Notes under the pieces: model-generated | Seen by the model: only the letters and a program-made list of their open reading frames with translations | The model's database searches: none | What the model was told of the DNA's origin: nothing | Translations under genes and position numbers: made by a program | Part shown: one piece after another, positions 1 to 10,156 of the stretch | How the letters are laid out: each line of letters starts with the position of its first letter | Numbering within the stretch: position 1 is the first letter of the stretch | Origin: Flavobacteriaceae bacterium | GTDB lineage: Bacteria; Bacteroidota; Bacteroidia; Flavobacteriales; Flavobacteriaceae | Length of the DNA: 44,115 bases | Direction of reading: 5' to 3' | NCBI GenBank assembly: GCA_022424955.1 | Contig: JAKMGK010000060.1 | Location: 1-44,115 of the forward strand

Positions 1-1179
1 AAACAATACACTAAATCTTTACAGGACAGCGATTCAACTAACATTGTCTTATTTATTCTTGAAAGTTTTGGAAAAGAATACTGGGGCGCCTTTAACGAAG
101 AAACTAAAATACCAAATTATGTTTCCTACACTCCCTTTTTAGACTCTCTAGCACAGCACAGTTTACGTTTTACAAACTTTTTTGCCAATGGCCGTAAATC
201 CAATCATGCCATGCCCTCTATTTTAGCGGGGGTTTCGACCTTTAAAACAGCCTACACCACCTCGCCGTATGTATTGCAACCATTAGAATCTGCCCTTTCT
301 GTCTTAAATGAACAAAACTATGACACTTCTTTTTTTCACGGGGCTCCAAATGGCTCCATGGGCCTATTAGGCTTTTCTTCGGTTTTGGGCTTTGATCACT
401 ATTATGGAAAAGACGAATATGGGAATGACGATGAATTTGATGGTTATTGGGGTATTTGGGACGAACCCTTTTTAGCTTATGTGAAAACTGTTTTAGACAC
501 AAAAAAACCGCCGTTTTTTAGCACCATTTTCACGGTCACTTCTCATGAACCGTATAAGATCCCAGCAAAGTATAAAGGGAAGTTTCCCAAAGGGAATATC
601 CCCATGCATCAATGCGTGGGATATACCGACTATGCCATTCAACAATTTTTTATGCATGCCAAAGAAGAAGGCTGGTTTGAAAACACCATTTTTCTCTTTA
701 CAGCAGATCACAGTAATCAAAGTGATTATGATTATTATGAAAAGCCCATTAATCGATTTGCTAATTCTTTTATGATCTATTCGCCTAAAGGGACCTTTAA
801 AGGGGTTAATGAGCAATTGTCACAGCATATCGATATTTATCCCACCCTAGTGGACTTAGTCGACTATGACAAGCCATTTAGAAGTTGGGGGCAAAGCCTC
901 CTTTCAACTCCAGTACAAGCACCCTATGTTGTGGACTTTTTTGGAGAAAATTATTTTATCATGGACGATCAATACATTTTAATTTCAGACGGGGAGCGCA
1001 TATTAGGAATGTATCAAGAAGAAGACCGCGGGCTTAAAAACAATTTAAAAGATCAAAACCTCCCTGAGATGAACCCCTTAAATGAAAAGCTCATGATGTT
1101 TATACAAGACTATATGAATCGTATTACCTCAGGAGAGATGTCTTACAAAGAAGGGTCGGTAAATACGATTGCGAAGTAA
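1..1179 (+). CDS. LTA synthase family / sulfatase-type phosphoglycerol transferase, C-terminal part (5' truncated by window edge)
   Basis: Frame 1 is open from base 1 (KQYTKSLQDSDSTNIVLFILESFGKEYWG...) into the 211..1179 ORF; ESFGKEYWG, SHEPYKIP and FTADHSNQ motifs are typical of LTA synthase-like sulfatases. Confidence 0.85.
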   Translation, partial: KQYTKSLQDSDSTNIVLFILESFGKEYWGAFNEETKIPNYVSYTPFLDSLAQHSLRFTNFFANGRKSNHAMPSILAGVSTFKTAYTTSPYVLQPLESALSVLNEQNYDTSFFHGAPNGSMGLLGFSSVLGFDHYYGKDEYGNDDEFDGYWGIWDEPFLAYVKTVLDTKKPPFFSTIFTVTSHEPYKIPAKYKGKFPKGNIPMHQCVGYTDYAIQQFFMHAKEEGWFENTIFLFTADHSNQSDYDYYEKPINRFANSFMIYSPKGTFKGVNEQLSQHIDIYPTLVDLVDYDKPFRSWGQSLLSTPVQAPYVVDFFGENYFIMDDQYILISDGERILGMYQEEDRGLKNNLKDQNLPEMNPLNEKLMMFIQDYMNRITSGEMSYKEGSVNTIAK

Positions 1180-1184
1180 TTGTT

Positions 1185-2180
1185 TTATAAGCTGCCTTTG
1201 TAGGCAGTAAAAGTTTGTTCTGCGATGTTTTTTATGTCCCATTTACCTATAGATTTTCTCAACGCTTCTGCTGGGAAAAATTGGCTGTTTTCTACTATAT
1301 TTTCTACAATTTGAGCAAGGGATTCTTTATCTCCTGTATCAAAAAGATAGCCGTTTTTACCAGATTGTATAAGGCTAGAATGAACCCCTACATTTTTTGT
1401 AGCAATAACAGTGCATCCACTGGCGATGGCCTCTAAGGGGACTAAAGAAAAGCCTTCTGAAAAAGAGGGAACCACCACAAGCGCGCAACGCCGATAAAAC
1501 GCATTGATTTGCTCTGTTTGTGTTAAAAAGGAAAGTTGCTGTGTTACCCCTTTTGATCGAGCGAGCTCTTTTATCTTTTGGGCATATTGTTTTTGATCTA
1601 CCTTCCCAATAAAAGATAAATGCCAGTCAGGATGAGTTTTTAAAAAAGACGCAAGGCCAGCTAAGGCGACTTTTTGTCCTTTGGTTTTTCTTATGCGACC
1701 AACTACTCCGATTAATTTTTTTTCACCTATAGCTGAAGCCGAAGGGCTAAAAGTTGTTAAATCAACCCCATGGGGGATCACGCTATTTTTTGGCGAAGCA
1801 TCAAAAGGAGCTTCTTCTGTTAGAAATATTTTTCGATCTGCTTGACGCATCAAAAAGCGGGTTAAACCAGAGGGGGGTGTCGCAGCATGCCTTGTGGTAA
1901 AAAGGCTAAAGTGTCCGCCCAATAAACGCAAGAGCAGAGCAAGCATCATTTCTTTATTTCGATGGACATGAACCACCGTTTGTGATTTAGAAAAAAGTTG
2001 TTTTAACAACTGCCTTGGTCCTATTTTGTTAGCATCTATCCCATAACCAAAAACAGCCGAAGAAGTTTTAGCTTCAAGAAAAGGCAATAATTGTTCAATA
2101 CTTTTAGTCACCCCTGTTTTACGGCGGTGGAAATGAAAATGAATAATGTTAAAGTCTGTCTTAGACATTTTATGGATCAA
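1185..2180 (-). CDS. Glycosyltransferase family 4 (GT-B fold)
   Basis: GVVGRIRKTKGQ, LVVVPSFSEGFSLVPLEAIASGCTVIATKNVG signature. Confidence 0.88.
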   Translation of the reverse strand: MIHKMSKTDFNIIHFHFHRRKTGVTKSIEQLLPFLEAKTSSAVFGYGIDANKIGPRQLLKQLFSKSQTVVHVHRNKEMMLALLLRLLGGHFSLFTTRHAATPPSGLTRFLMRQADRKIFLTEEAPFDASPKNSVIPHGVDLTTFSPSASAIGEKKLIGVVGRIRKTKGQKVALAGLASFLKTHPDWHLSFIGKVDQKQYAQKIKELARSKGVTQQLSFLTQTEQINAFYRRCALVVVPSFSEGFSLVPLEAIASGCTVIATKNVGVHSSLIQSGKNGYLFDTGDKESLAQIVENIVENSQFFPAEALRKSIGKWDIKNIAEQTFTAYKGSL

Positions 2181-2186
2181 ACAGGG

Positions 2187-3230
2187 TTATACGTCGTCAT
2201 AATCAATGGCAATAGAAGCAGAAGTAGGGAAGGCTTGGCAGGTAAGTACTAGGCCTTCTTTAATTTCTTCATCGGTTAAGATTTGATTGTTTTCCATGGC
2301 TGCGCTTCCTTCGGTCACTTTAGCAATACAGCTACAACAAACGCCTCCTTGACAAGAATAAGGCACATCGATTTTTTGCTGTAAGGCTGCATCTAAAATT
2401 GTTTTATCGGCCGAAGATTCAAGGGCATAGTTTTCTTCATCTGCCTTGATAGAGAGGGTAATTTTTCCCTTTGCTTTTTCGCCTGCTGGAGCGGCACTTT
2501 CACTTGCGGTAAACAACTCAAAATGGATAGAGCTTTGGTCTACACCTTCGTTAATCAATGTTTCTTGAGCGGCTTTAATCATAGCTTCTGGTCCACAGAG
2601 ATAAGTGTGATCTGGCGTTGTGTCACATTGCTTTAAGCCGTATTTTACAATGCTCTGGTCTATGCGACCAAAGAGGGCGTTAGATTCGTTACTTTGCGAG
2701 TAAATCCAGCTTATTTTTAAGCGGCCCTTGTATTGCTCCTGTAGCGCGACCAATTGGCCTTGATACATTGTTTCTTGAGGAGATTTATTCCCATAGATAA
2801 GTTGTACTGTGGTCGAAGCGCTTTTTTCTAAACTTGTTTTAAGAATAGATAAAATTGGCGTGATTCCACTTCCAGCCGCAATTAAGAGGAGTTGTTGGGT
2901 CGCGTGGTTGGGGACATAAACAAAGCGCCCTTCAGGGGGGGCAACTTTTAGGGTATCCCCTTCGGCTAAAATAGTATTGGCATAACTTGAAAAGAGGCCT
3001 TGATCAATTTTCTTAATCCCCACTGTTAAACGGTTTTCGTGTGGGGCAGATGAGAGAGAATAAGAGCGCCTCTCGGCTGCTCCGTTAATCGTTGCTTCTA
3101 AACTTAAATATTGTCCAGCTTTAAAGGCAAAGTCTGCTGCTAATGCAGAAGGAACTTTAAAGGATATTGCTACAGATGAGGGGGTAAGACGTTTGATTTC
3201 TTCAACAGCGAGAGAATGTAATGCGCTCAT
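2187..3230 (-). CDS. paaE: Ferredoxin-NADP reductase / 2Fe-2S ferredoxin fusion, PaaE-like
   Basis: FAD-binding RSYSLSSAP, GSGITPILSIL, and C-terminal plant-type 2Fe-2S motif CQGGVCCSCIAKV..C. Confidence 0.75.
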   Translation of the reverse strand: MSALHSLAVEEIKRLTPSSVAISFKVPSALAADFAFKAGQYLSLEATINGAAERRSYSLSSAPHENRLTVGIKKIDQGLFSSYANTILAEGDTLKVAPPEGRFVYVPNHATQQLLLIAAGSGITPILSILKTSLEKSASTTVQLIYGNKSPQETMYQGQLVALQEQYKGRLKISWIYSQSNESNALFGRIDQSIVKYGLKQCDTTPDHTYLCGPEAMIKAAQETLINEGVDQSSIHFELFTASESAAPAGEKAKGKITLSIKADEENYALESSADKTILDAALQQKIDVPYSCQGGVCCSCIAKVTEGSAAMENNQILTDEEIKEGLVLTCQAFPTSASIAIDYDDV

Positions 3231-3314
3231 TTTTTTGATAAAAATAAGGATTTAATTCACGTTAAGTGTAACGATTTGTATCTTAGATTCGTCTAATTAC
3301 CATAGATCAATCCT

Positions 3315-4775
3315 ATGAATTTATTTTCTCTCCAGTGGAAAGAGACTTTTCGAGCCCCACAATGGGAAGCAAAACTTTCTATTAAAATCATCATGGCCCT
3401 TGTCATGATTTATTTTCTGGGGGCTTTTGTTTTTGGGGCCAGCATGGCCTATCCAATACTATACGAAAAAGTGCTTGATCGTGAGCCTGTTGAGGTTTAT
3501 AATGGAGTTTTATTGTATATCTTCTTTTTTGAGTTGGTGTTGCGCTTTTTTCTTCAGCAACTTCCGGTCACCAATATTCAAGCTCTTATTTTATTGCCGT
3601 TTAAGAAGCGAAAGATTATTAATCACGTTTTATTGCGCTCTATTTTTTCTGGCTTTAACACCAATCCTTTAATTATTTATCTTCCTTTTGCGATTTCGAT
3701 GTATCGCGCCGATTATTTAGGGAGTCAGGTGGTGGCTTGGTGGTTTGCTCTTGTTTTGGTCACACTTTGTTTGAACTTTTTGATCTATATCGTGAACAAA
3801 AATAATGTTTACTTTGTTTTATTACTGGCCGTCATCGTTGGAACCATAGCATTAGATGTTTATACTCAGATTGATTTAGGGCACATTACTGGTGCACTAT
3901 TTGACGCGGTAGTAGCGCAACCACAAAAGGCGGGATTATTTATTTTCCCACTCCTTTTAAGCTATGCACTTGTCTTTTATTTTTTAAAACGCGGTTTTTA
4001 TATGGACGCGGGCTTATCTAAAAAGAAAGCAGCCGTTAGAACGGGAGACTATTCTTTCCTCAACTTCTTAGGAGAAGACGCCATGTTTTTAAAGAACGAT
4101 CTACGAATGATTATACGCAATGTTCGACCTAGACAAATCGTTTTGATGTCATTTCTCTTTTTGTTTTACGGCTTGATTTTCTTTACGCAAGACATTTACC
4201 GCAATCAAGATTTTGTGATGGTTTTTGCCGGCTTATTTGTTACTGGAGGATTTAGTTTAACTTTTGGGAATTATGTTCCGGCATGGGATAGTAGTTATTA
4301 TAAATTATTGATGACACAGAATATTTCATATAAAAAGTATTTGCTTTCTAAATGGAATTTAATGGTTTTTGTCACAGCGATATCAACGGTACTATCGCTT
4401 CCTTATCTCTATTTTGGCTGGGAGGTAATGGGAATTATTTTGGCGGGCTCTTTTTTTAATATGGGTTTAAATACCTGGACGACCTTATTTGGAGGTTTAT
4501 TGAATAAAACTCCCATGAAGCTAAATGTAAAAGCAAAAGCCTTTGAAAACACCCAATCTTTCTCGTTAAATCAGTTTTTATTGATTATCCCTAAAATGGT
4601 CTTGCCCGTTTTTCTGTATTGGTTTCCTGCAAAATTTTTAGGTCCAACAGCAGGCTATTTCTCCTTAGCGGGAGCAGGAATACTGGGCATTATTTTTAAA
4701 CATCAAATTGCAAATAGAATCACAGCGCTATACCTCAAACAAAAACACGAAACCATAGAAGCATTTAACAAATAG
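3315..4775 (+). CDS. Multi-TM ABC transporter permease-like protein (DUF5687 family)
   Basis: Hydrophobic 486 aa ORF immediately upstream of an ABC ATPase; overall composition matches DUF5687 membrane proteins. Confidence 0.75.
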   Translation: MNLFSLQWKETFRAPQWEAKLSIKIIMALVMIYFLGAFVFGASMAYPILYEKVLDREPVEVYNGVLLYIFFFELVLRFFLQQLPVTNIQALILLPFKKRKIINHVLLRSIFSGFNTNPLIIYLPFAISMYRADYLGSQVVAWWFALVLVTLCLNFLIYIVNKNNVYFVLLLAVIVGTIALDVYTQIDLGHITGALFDAVVAQPQKAGLFIFPLLLSYALVFYFLKRGFYMDAGLSKKKAAVRTGDYSFLNFLGEDAMFLKNDLRMIIRNVRPRQIVLMSFLFLFYGLIFFTQDIYRNQDFVMVFAGLFVTGGFSLTFGNYVPAWDSSYYKLLMTQNISYKKYLLSKWNLMVFVTAISTVLSLPYLYFGWEVMGIILAGSFFNMGLNTWTTLFGGLLNKTPMKLNVKAKAFENTQSFSLNQFLLIIPKMVLPVFLYWFPAKFLGPTAGYFSLAGAGILGIIFKHQIANRITALYLKQKHETIEAFNK

Positions 4776-4779
4776 AAAG

Positions 4780-5475
4780 ATGATACAACTCAATAACCTT
4801 TCAAAGAAATACGAAGAAACAATCGTCTTAAACGTAGAGGACTTATCTGTTAATACTGGAGAACATTTTGGATTAGTCGGAAATAACGGCGCGGGAAAAA
4901 CAACCCTTTTTAGTTTGTTGTTAGACCTTATTCAAGCAACAAGCGGCACTGTGTTGATAAACGAAATTGAAGTCGCTAAAAGTGAAGCATGGAAGAAAGA
5001 AGTAGCCGCTTTTGTCGATGACAAGTTTTTAATCGACTATTTGACTCCAGAAGAATACTTTGCTTTTATAGCCCAATTGCGCCATGTTGATAAGCCGAAA
5101 TTAAAGGACTTTCTTCAACAGTTTGAGGACTTTTTTAATGGAGAAATTTTAGACCAAAAAAAGTATCTCAGGGATTTCTCAAAAGGAAACCAAAAAAAGG
5201 TTGGCCTTGCCGCTTCTTTTATTGGCGACCCCTCTATTGTTGTCCTTGATGAACCCTTTGCTAATCTTGATCCTAGCTCACAAATAAGGCTTAAATCTTT
5301 TTTAGCAAGCGACTTAAACAAAGATAAAACGCTATTGATCTCATCTCATGATTTAAATCACGTGACAGATGTTTGCGAACGCATCGTACTCCTTGAAAAA
5401 GGGAAGGTGATCAAAGACACCCCAAAAAGTCCAGCAACATTAAAAGAGTTAGAAGCGTATTTTTCGGGTCAGTAG
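4780..5475 (+). CDS. ABC transporter ATP-binding protein
   Basis: Walker A GNNGAGKTT, signature FSKGNQKK, Walker B IVVLDEPFANLD. Confidence 0.93.
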   Translation: MIQLNNLSKKYEETIVLNVEDLSVNTGEHFGLVGNNGAGKTTLFSLLLDLIQATSGTVLINEIEVAKSEAWKKEVAAFVDDKFLIDYLTPEEYFAFIAQLRHVDKPKLKDFLQQFEDFFNGEILDQKKYLRDFSKGNQKKVGLAASFIGDPSIVVLDEPFANLDPSSQIRLKSFLASDLNKDKTLLISSHDLNHVTDVCERIVLLEKGKVIKDTPKSPATLKELEAYFSGQ

Positions 5476-5520
5476 CATACTAAAACAGCGGTTTTTTAGT
5501 TATAATACAAAAGCTTTTTT

Positions 5521-7983
5521 TTGAAACTTCAAAACGCCTCTTTTCTACTCACTTTTTTGGGCTTAATTGTCATAAGCTGTTCTACCCAAAAGAACAATCT
5601 CTTCAACAGGGAATATCACGCGCTCAACACAAAATTTAATGTGCTTTTTAATGGAAAAGAAGCCTTAGCTATAGGTGAGGCGATCCTTTACCAAAACAAC
5701 CAGGATAATTTTCTGGAAGTATTACCGGTTGAACCTATTTTATTGAGAGGAGAAGATCAAGAAAATCGCGCCAGTATCCCCAGTTTTTCTGTTGCTGAAG
5801 AAAAAGCGGTTAAAGCCATCCAGAAGCATTCCATGAAAATCGCTGGTCAACAGCGAAATCGGCAGATTCAAGACGCCTATTTGTTGCTGGGAAAAGCGCG
5901 TTATTTTGACCGTCGTTTTCTACCAGCATTAGAAGCATTTAACTTTCTGCTTGAGGGTTATTACGGAAACGAAAAGGTTTATTATGAGGGGAAACTATGG
6001 CGAGAAAAAACAAATCTTCGCCTAGGAAATTATGCCTTAGTAGTAGATAACTTAAAACCCCTTGCACAGCGCATTCCTTTTGGGGCAAAACTTTATCCAG
6101 AAGTCAATGCAACTGTTGCACAAGCCTTTCTTAATTTAAAGAACGAAGACTCTGCCAGAGTTTATATTTCTAAGGCGGCCTTAGCCGAAAAAGATAGAAC
6201 GGCCAAGGCGCGCTACAGGTATATCGAAGCCCAATTGCTTGAAAAGGCTCATTTGCTAGACAGTGCCAGACAGGCTTTTCAATCAATCGTTAATTGGAAA
6301 CGCAAATCACCCCGTATTTTTTGGATGCAGGCGAAATTACAAGCCATTCGTTTAAAGGCTGCTTTAGACAGTGTGAGTCCTCGACCTATCCTTGAACGAC
6401 TGGCAAAACAATTTGAAAATCAACCTTACTTACACCTCATACATCAACAAGAAGCCCGCTATTTACTTTCACAAAAAGAGGATAGTTTAGCCATTGAACT
6501 TTACAATAAGTCTCTTCAAAGCCCTGGAGTCGACCCAGCAACCCGCATGGCGAACTATAGAGAATTAGCCGATCATTATTTTGAAAACGGCGTATATCTT
6601 AATACTGGCGCCTATTTAGATAGTCTTTTAAGGGTCATTCCAGAAGAAGGGAGATTAAAGAAAACGATTCAAAGAGAACGCGATGGCTTAGACGAGGTGA
6701 TTGCATTAGAAACCATTATCCGCTCAACAGACAGTATCTTGACCTTAACGGCCTTGTCAAAAGAAGAACAATTCGAATATTATCAACAACATATTGATCG
6801 CAAAAGAGCAAAAGAACTTGCGGCAATTGAAGAAGAAAAAAAGGGACTTTTTAGCTTTAATACAAATGCATCAAACAACTTTTATTTCTACAACAATCGT
6901 CTTCTAGTCTCAGGGAGACAGGCGTTTTTATCTAGCTGGGGAAATCGTCCTAATGCTGACAACTGGAACAGATTATCTACCGTTAATCAGCTGACCCAGA
7001 ATGAAACCGCCGAAGAAAAGCAAGAGGATAAGGCAGGGTTTTTTATTGACACCCCTTCCTTTTTTGTAGATCAACTTCCTACAGACAGTCTTGCCATTGC
7101 GGCTCTGGAAAATGACAGAAAACAGGCCTATCTAGATGTGGGAATTTTATACAAAGAAAAGTTTGACAACCCTAGGCTTGCCTTTAATAGGCTTAAAAAG
7201 GTATTTACATTAGACCCAACAGAGAATCAAGAGGTTAGCGCATTATACCATTGTTTTAAATTACTTGAGCAATCAGATACCGTAGCAGCAAATGGATACA
7301 AGACAAGGCTGTTAGAGCAATATCCAGACTCTCCTTTTGCACAAATTGTACGAGATCCAGAGAATTTTTCTCTGGCAGAAAATCAAACTCCAGCATCGGT
7401 TTATGAACGTTTATACAAAGCCTTTGAACGACAAGAATTTCAAAAAGTATTAGAAGAGGGCGAAAGCTTAAAAATCGTTGTGAGCGGAACAAAGCTATCT
7501 CCAAAAGTGGCCTATTTACAAGCACTTGCAACTGGAAGACTTCAAGGCGAAATTGCCTTTATCGATGCTTTGCAAAAGGTGATAAAACTTCACCCCAATT
7601 CAAGTGAGGCACAGTTAGCAAAACTGGCCATCAAACAATTAGATCAAGAAGAGCAATTAAAGCACAAACGCTTAACATTGAAAAGTTATAAATGGGTCTT
7701 TTCTTTTGAAGAAGATGCATTGCTTTTAGACCGTTTAGCGAAACAAATGCAAGACGCCATAAAAGCAGATCAAAAAGCCTGGAAATTTACCCGAGATGTC
7801 TATAACAAGACCACAAATTTTATCGTGGTTCACACCAAAGAAGAACAACCCAATCAGGCCTATTTTTTAGAAAAGTGGCGACAACTAGCTGATTTTGATA
7901 AAAAAACAAATAATTTTGTACTTTTATCTGCTCAATATGAACAAGTTCAGCGTTTAAAAACCTGGGAAACAATAGCAAAATAA
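5521..7983 (+). CDS. porW: Gliding motility / type IX secretion TPR lipoprotein, PorW/SprE-like
   Basis: Lipoprotein signal (LIVISCSTQ), N-terminal NLFNREYHALNTKFNVLFNGKEAL, long TPR-like helical body; TTG start; sits next to the bactofilin and atp genes. Confidence 0.8.
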   Translation: MKLQNASFLLTFLGLIVISCSTQKNNLFNREYHALNTKFNVLFNGKEALAIGEAILYQNNQDNFLEVLPVEPILLRGEDQENRASIPSFSVAEEKAVKAIQKHSMKIAGQQRNRQIQDAYLLLGKARYFDRRFLPALEAFNFLLEGYYGNEKVYYEGKLWREKTNLRLGNYALVVDNLKPLAQRIPFGAKLYPEVNATVAQAFLNLKNEDSARVYISKAALAEKDRTAKARYRYIEAQLLEKAHLLDSARQAFQSIVNWKRKSPRIFWMQAKLQAIRLKAALDSVSPRPILERLAKQFENQPYLHLIHQQEARYLLSQKEDSLAIELYNKSLQSPGVDPATRMANYRELADHYFENGVYLNTGAYLDSLLRVIPEEGRLKKTIQRERDGLDEVIALETIIRSTDSILTLTALSKEEQFEYYQQHIDRKRAKELAAIEEEKKGLFSFNTNASNNFYFYNNRLLVSGRQAFLSSWGNRPNADNWNRLSTVNQLTQNETAEEKQEDKAGFFIDTPSFFVDQLPTDSLAIAALENDRKQAYLDVGILYKEKFDNPRLAFNRLKKVFTLDPTENQEVSALYHCFKLLEQSDTVAANGYKTRLLEQYPDSPFAQIVRDPENFSLAENQTPASVYERLYKAFERQEFQKVLEEGESLKIVVSGTKLSPKVAYLQALATGRLQGEIAFIDALQKVIKLHPNSSEAQLAKLAIKQLDQEEQLKHKRLTLKSYKWVFSFEEDALLLDRLAKQMQDAIKADQKAWKFTRDVYNKTTNFIVVHTKEEQPNQAYFLEKWRQLADFDKKTNNFVLLSAQYEQVQRLKTWETIAK

Positions 7984-7991
7984 CCACAATA

Positions 7992-8372
7992 ATGAAAAAT
8001 AACGAACTCAACGGACACCCTAATAGAATAGAAAGAAGCACTAAAATTACTGGAGAAATTGTCTCTGAAGCAGATTTTAGAATTGATGGAACCTTAGAGG
8101 GAACGATCACTACTAGTGGAAAAGTTGTCATTGGAAAAGAAGGCGTTATAAACGGGAACGTTAACTGTTCCTTTGCAGATGTTGAAGGCAAGTTTAGCGG
8201 AAAGATAGAAGTTAAAGAAAGTCTTTCGTTAAAATCTACTAGTTCTGTTGAAGGGGAAGTGATTATTGGGAAATTGATTGTAGAATCTGGCGCAAGTTTT
8301 AACGCAAAATGTTCAATGAGATCTGCTAAAGAAGTAAAATCAATTTCAGGAAAACATGAAAAAACAGCCTAA
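7992..8372 (+). CDS. Bactofilin family polymer-forming cytoskeletal protein
   Basis: TKITGEIVSEADFRIDGTLEGTITTSGKVVIGKEGVINGNVNC repeat pattern. Confidence 0.9.
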   Translation: MKNNELNGHPNRIERSTKITGEIVSEADFRIDGTLEGTITTSGKVVIGKEGVINGNVNCSFADVEGKFSGKIEVKESLSLKSTSSVEGEVIIGKLIVESGASFNAKCSMRSAKEVKSISGKHEKTA

Positions 8373-8556
8373 CTCCTGGCTTGTTTTTTTTTCCCTTGCG
8401 ATTCAGATTGGTCTAACGATGTTTCTGGCGGTTAAAGCTGGAGAATACCTCGACACAAAATATACTACGTCTAAGCCTTGGTTTACCCTTGGCCTCTGCC
8501 TTTTTGTACTTCTAGCGGTACTGCGCCTTATTATCCATCAAACAAAAAATCTTTAA
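8356..8556 (+). CDS. AtpI/AtpZ-like F0F1 ATPase-associated small membrane protein
   Basis: Two-TM 66 aa ORF with GEYLDTKYTTSKPWFTLGLCLFV, upstream of atpB; 17-nt overlap with the bactofilin gene. Confidence 0.75.
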   Translation: MKKQPNSWLVFFSLAIQIGLTMFLAVKAGEYLDTKYTTSKPWFTLGLCLFVLLAVLRLIIHQTKNL

Positions 8557-8558
8557 CA

Positions 8559-8930
8559 ATGCGACTGCAATTAGGTTCATTTACATTGTTCTACCTTATC
8601 GTTGCCTTAGTTCATTTTTTTATACTTTATTTTTTAGAAATAAGCCTCTCACAAGCCCTTTTTTTTGAAGTATATATAAGCGTCTTTTTAATTACACTTT
8701 TACTCTTATTCGGTTTACTTCGTGCGTTTAGACGAATGAGCAACTATGTAGCATGGCTCTATTCTGTGGGGAGTGTAGTAAAGTTTGGACTATTCATGTT
8801 GTTGTTGTGGCCAGTATTTAAAGCAGACGGCCAGTTTAGTGCTTTAGAAAAAACAACCTTCTTAATCCCCTACTGCTGTAGCCTTATTTTAGAAACCAGA
8901 ATTTTAATTGTAAGATTGAATAAAATATAA
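8559..8930 (+). CDS. Small multi-TM protein, ATP-synthase-operon associated
   Basis: Open frame from ATG 8559 (MRLQLGSFTLFYLIVALVHFF...), hydrophobic, between atpI-like and atpB. Confidence 0.6.
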   Translation: MRLQLGSFTLFYLIVALVHFFILYFLEISLSQALFFEVYISVFLITLLLLFGLLRAFRRMSNYVAWLYSVGSVVKFGLFMLLLWPVFKADGQFSALEKTTFLIPYCCSLILETRILIVRLNKI

Positions 8931-8963
8931 GCAAGAACTATTTCCCCTTTTCTTTTAAAGCAC

Positions 8964-8993
8964 TACATTTGCATTCGAATTTTAGTTCGAATG
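8964..8993 (+). promoter_or_regulatory. atpB promoter -7 box (TACATTTG) with adjoining palindrome CATTCGAA-TTTTAG-TTCGAATG
   Basis: TACATTTG at 8964-8971; perfect 8-bp inverted repeat 8972-8979/8986-8993 that contains the atpB ATG. Confidence 0.6.
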
Positions 8994-10100
8994 AAGAGGA
9001 AATCAACTATTCTAATCAGCGCAAAAAAATGCGTCGCTTTACTGGCCATCTTATTTGCCAGTTTTGCTTTTGCGAACAATAAAGAAGACGCTAATGGGGG
9101 CGACCTCAAAACCGAAATCAAAGAATATATTGCACATCACTTGCTGGACTCTTATGACTTTAGTTTGTTTTCATATACAAACGAGGCGGGAGAGCATGTT
9201 TATGTAGGGGCTCCATTACCAATTATTTTATGGGATAATGGCCTCAAAGTTTTTTCTTCTTCTAAATTCCATCACGGAGAAACAGTAGCTGCAGTCGACG
9301 GTAATTACTATGCCCTCTACCACAACAAGATTTATAAGACAGATGCAGAAGGAACGATAAACTTAGACGAGACAAATCATCCCACTAACCTTAAGCCTTT
9401 AGACTTGTCTATTACAAAAAGCGTTGTAAGTATGATTTTAGTCTTCGCTTTAATGTTTTTCTTATTTAAGAGTTTAGCAGATTCTTATGCAAAGAACGGG
9501 GGTGTTGCCGCAGGAGTTGGACGTTTCTTTGAACCCATTGTTTTATATGTTAGAGATGATATTGCAAGACCAAATATTGGGGAAAAGAAATACAAAAAGT
9601 ACATGAGTTTTTTGCTAACGGTTTTTTTCTTTATTTGGTTCCTTAATATTTTAGGCTTAACCCCGCTAGGAGTGAATGTTACCGGAAATATTGCTGTGAC
9701 CTTTGGGCTAGCACTATTGACTTTTTTAATCACAAATCTTACAGGAACAAAAGATTACTGGTTACATATTTTTGATCCATTAGGCAGTAGTATGGCATGG
9801 TATGCTAAAGTGCCGCTTTACATTATATTGATTCCTATTGAAGTACTTGGGGTCTTTATTAAACCGTTTTCTCTATTGATTCGTTTATATGCGAATATGC
9901 AAGCAGGTCATATCGTTTTGATGAGTTTAATTGGGCTAATGTTCATATTTAAAAGCTGGTTAGGAAGCCCCTTGTCTTTTGGACTTGCTTTTGCTATATC
10001 GTTAATTGAAGTTTTAGTTGCCTTATTACAGGCATATATATTTACGATGCTTTCTGCACTTTACTTCGGCTTTGCCGCCGAGGAGCATGAGCATCATTAA
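8991..10100 (+). CDS. atpB: F0F1 ATP synthase subunit a
   Basis: LLIRLYANMQAGHIVLMSLIG and C-terminal LQAYIFTMLSALYFGFAAEEHEHH; extended periplasmic N-terminus as in Bacteroidota. Confidence 0.95.
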   Translation: MKRKSTILISAKKCVALLAILFASFAFANNKEDANGGDLKTEIKEYIAHHLLDSYDFSLFSYTNEAGEHVYVGAPLPIILWDNGLKVFSSSKFHHGETVAAVDGNYYALYHNKIYKTDAEGTINLDETNHPTNLKPLDLSITKSVVSMILVFALMFFLFKSLADSYAKNGGVAAGVGRFFEPIVLYVRDDIARPNIGEKKYKKYMSFLLTVFFFIWFLNILGLTPLGVNVTGNIAVTFGLALLTFLITNLTGTKDYWLHIFDPLGSSMAWYAKVPLYIILIPIEVLGVFIKPFSLLIRLYANMQAGHIVLMSLIGLMFIFKSWLGSPLSFGLAFAISLIEVLVALLQAYIFTMLSALYFGFAAEEHEHH

Positions 10101-10156
10101 ACCAAAAGCTATGCATGTGTATAGTTATAATGATTGTCTAATTTAAATCAAACACT

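Noticed and set aside
242-816. Minus-strand ORFs inside the LTA-synthase-like gene
   Set aside because: Fully overlap a confident sulfatase-family CDS and lack recognisable protein features.
3259-3274. Small inverted repeat CGTTA-AGTG-TAACG between paaE-like and DUF5687 genes
   Set aside because: Only a 5-bp stem; too weak to support on its own.
8991-9420. Long N-terminal extension of subunit a as a novel fusion
   Set aside because: A signal peptide plus extended periplasmic N-terminus is typical of Bacteroidota AtpB.
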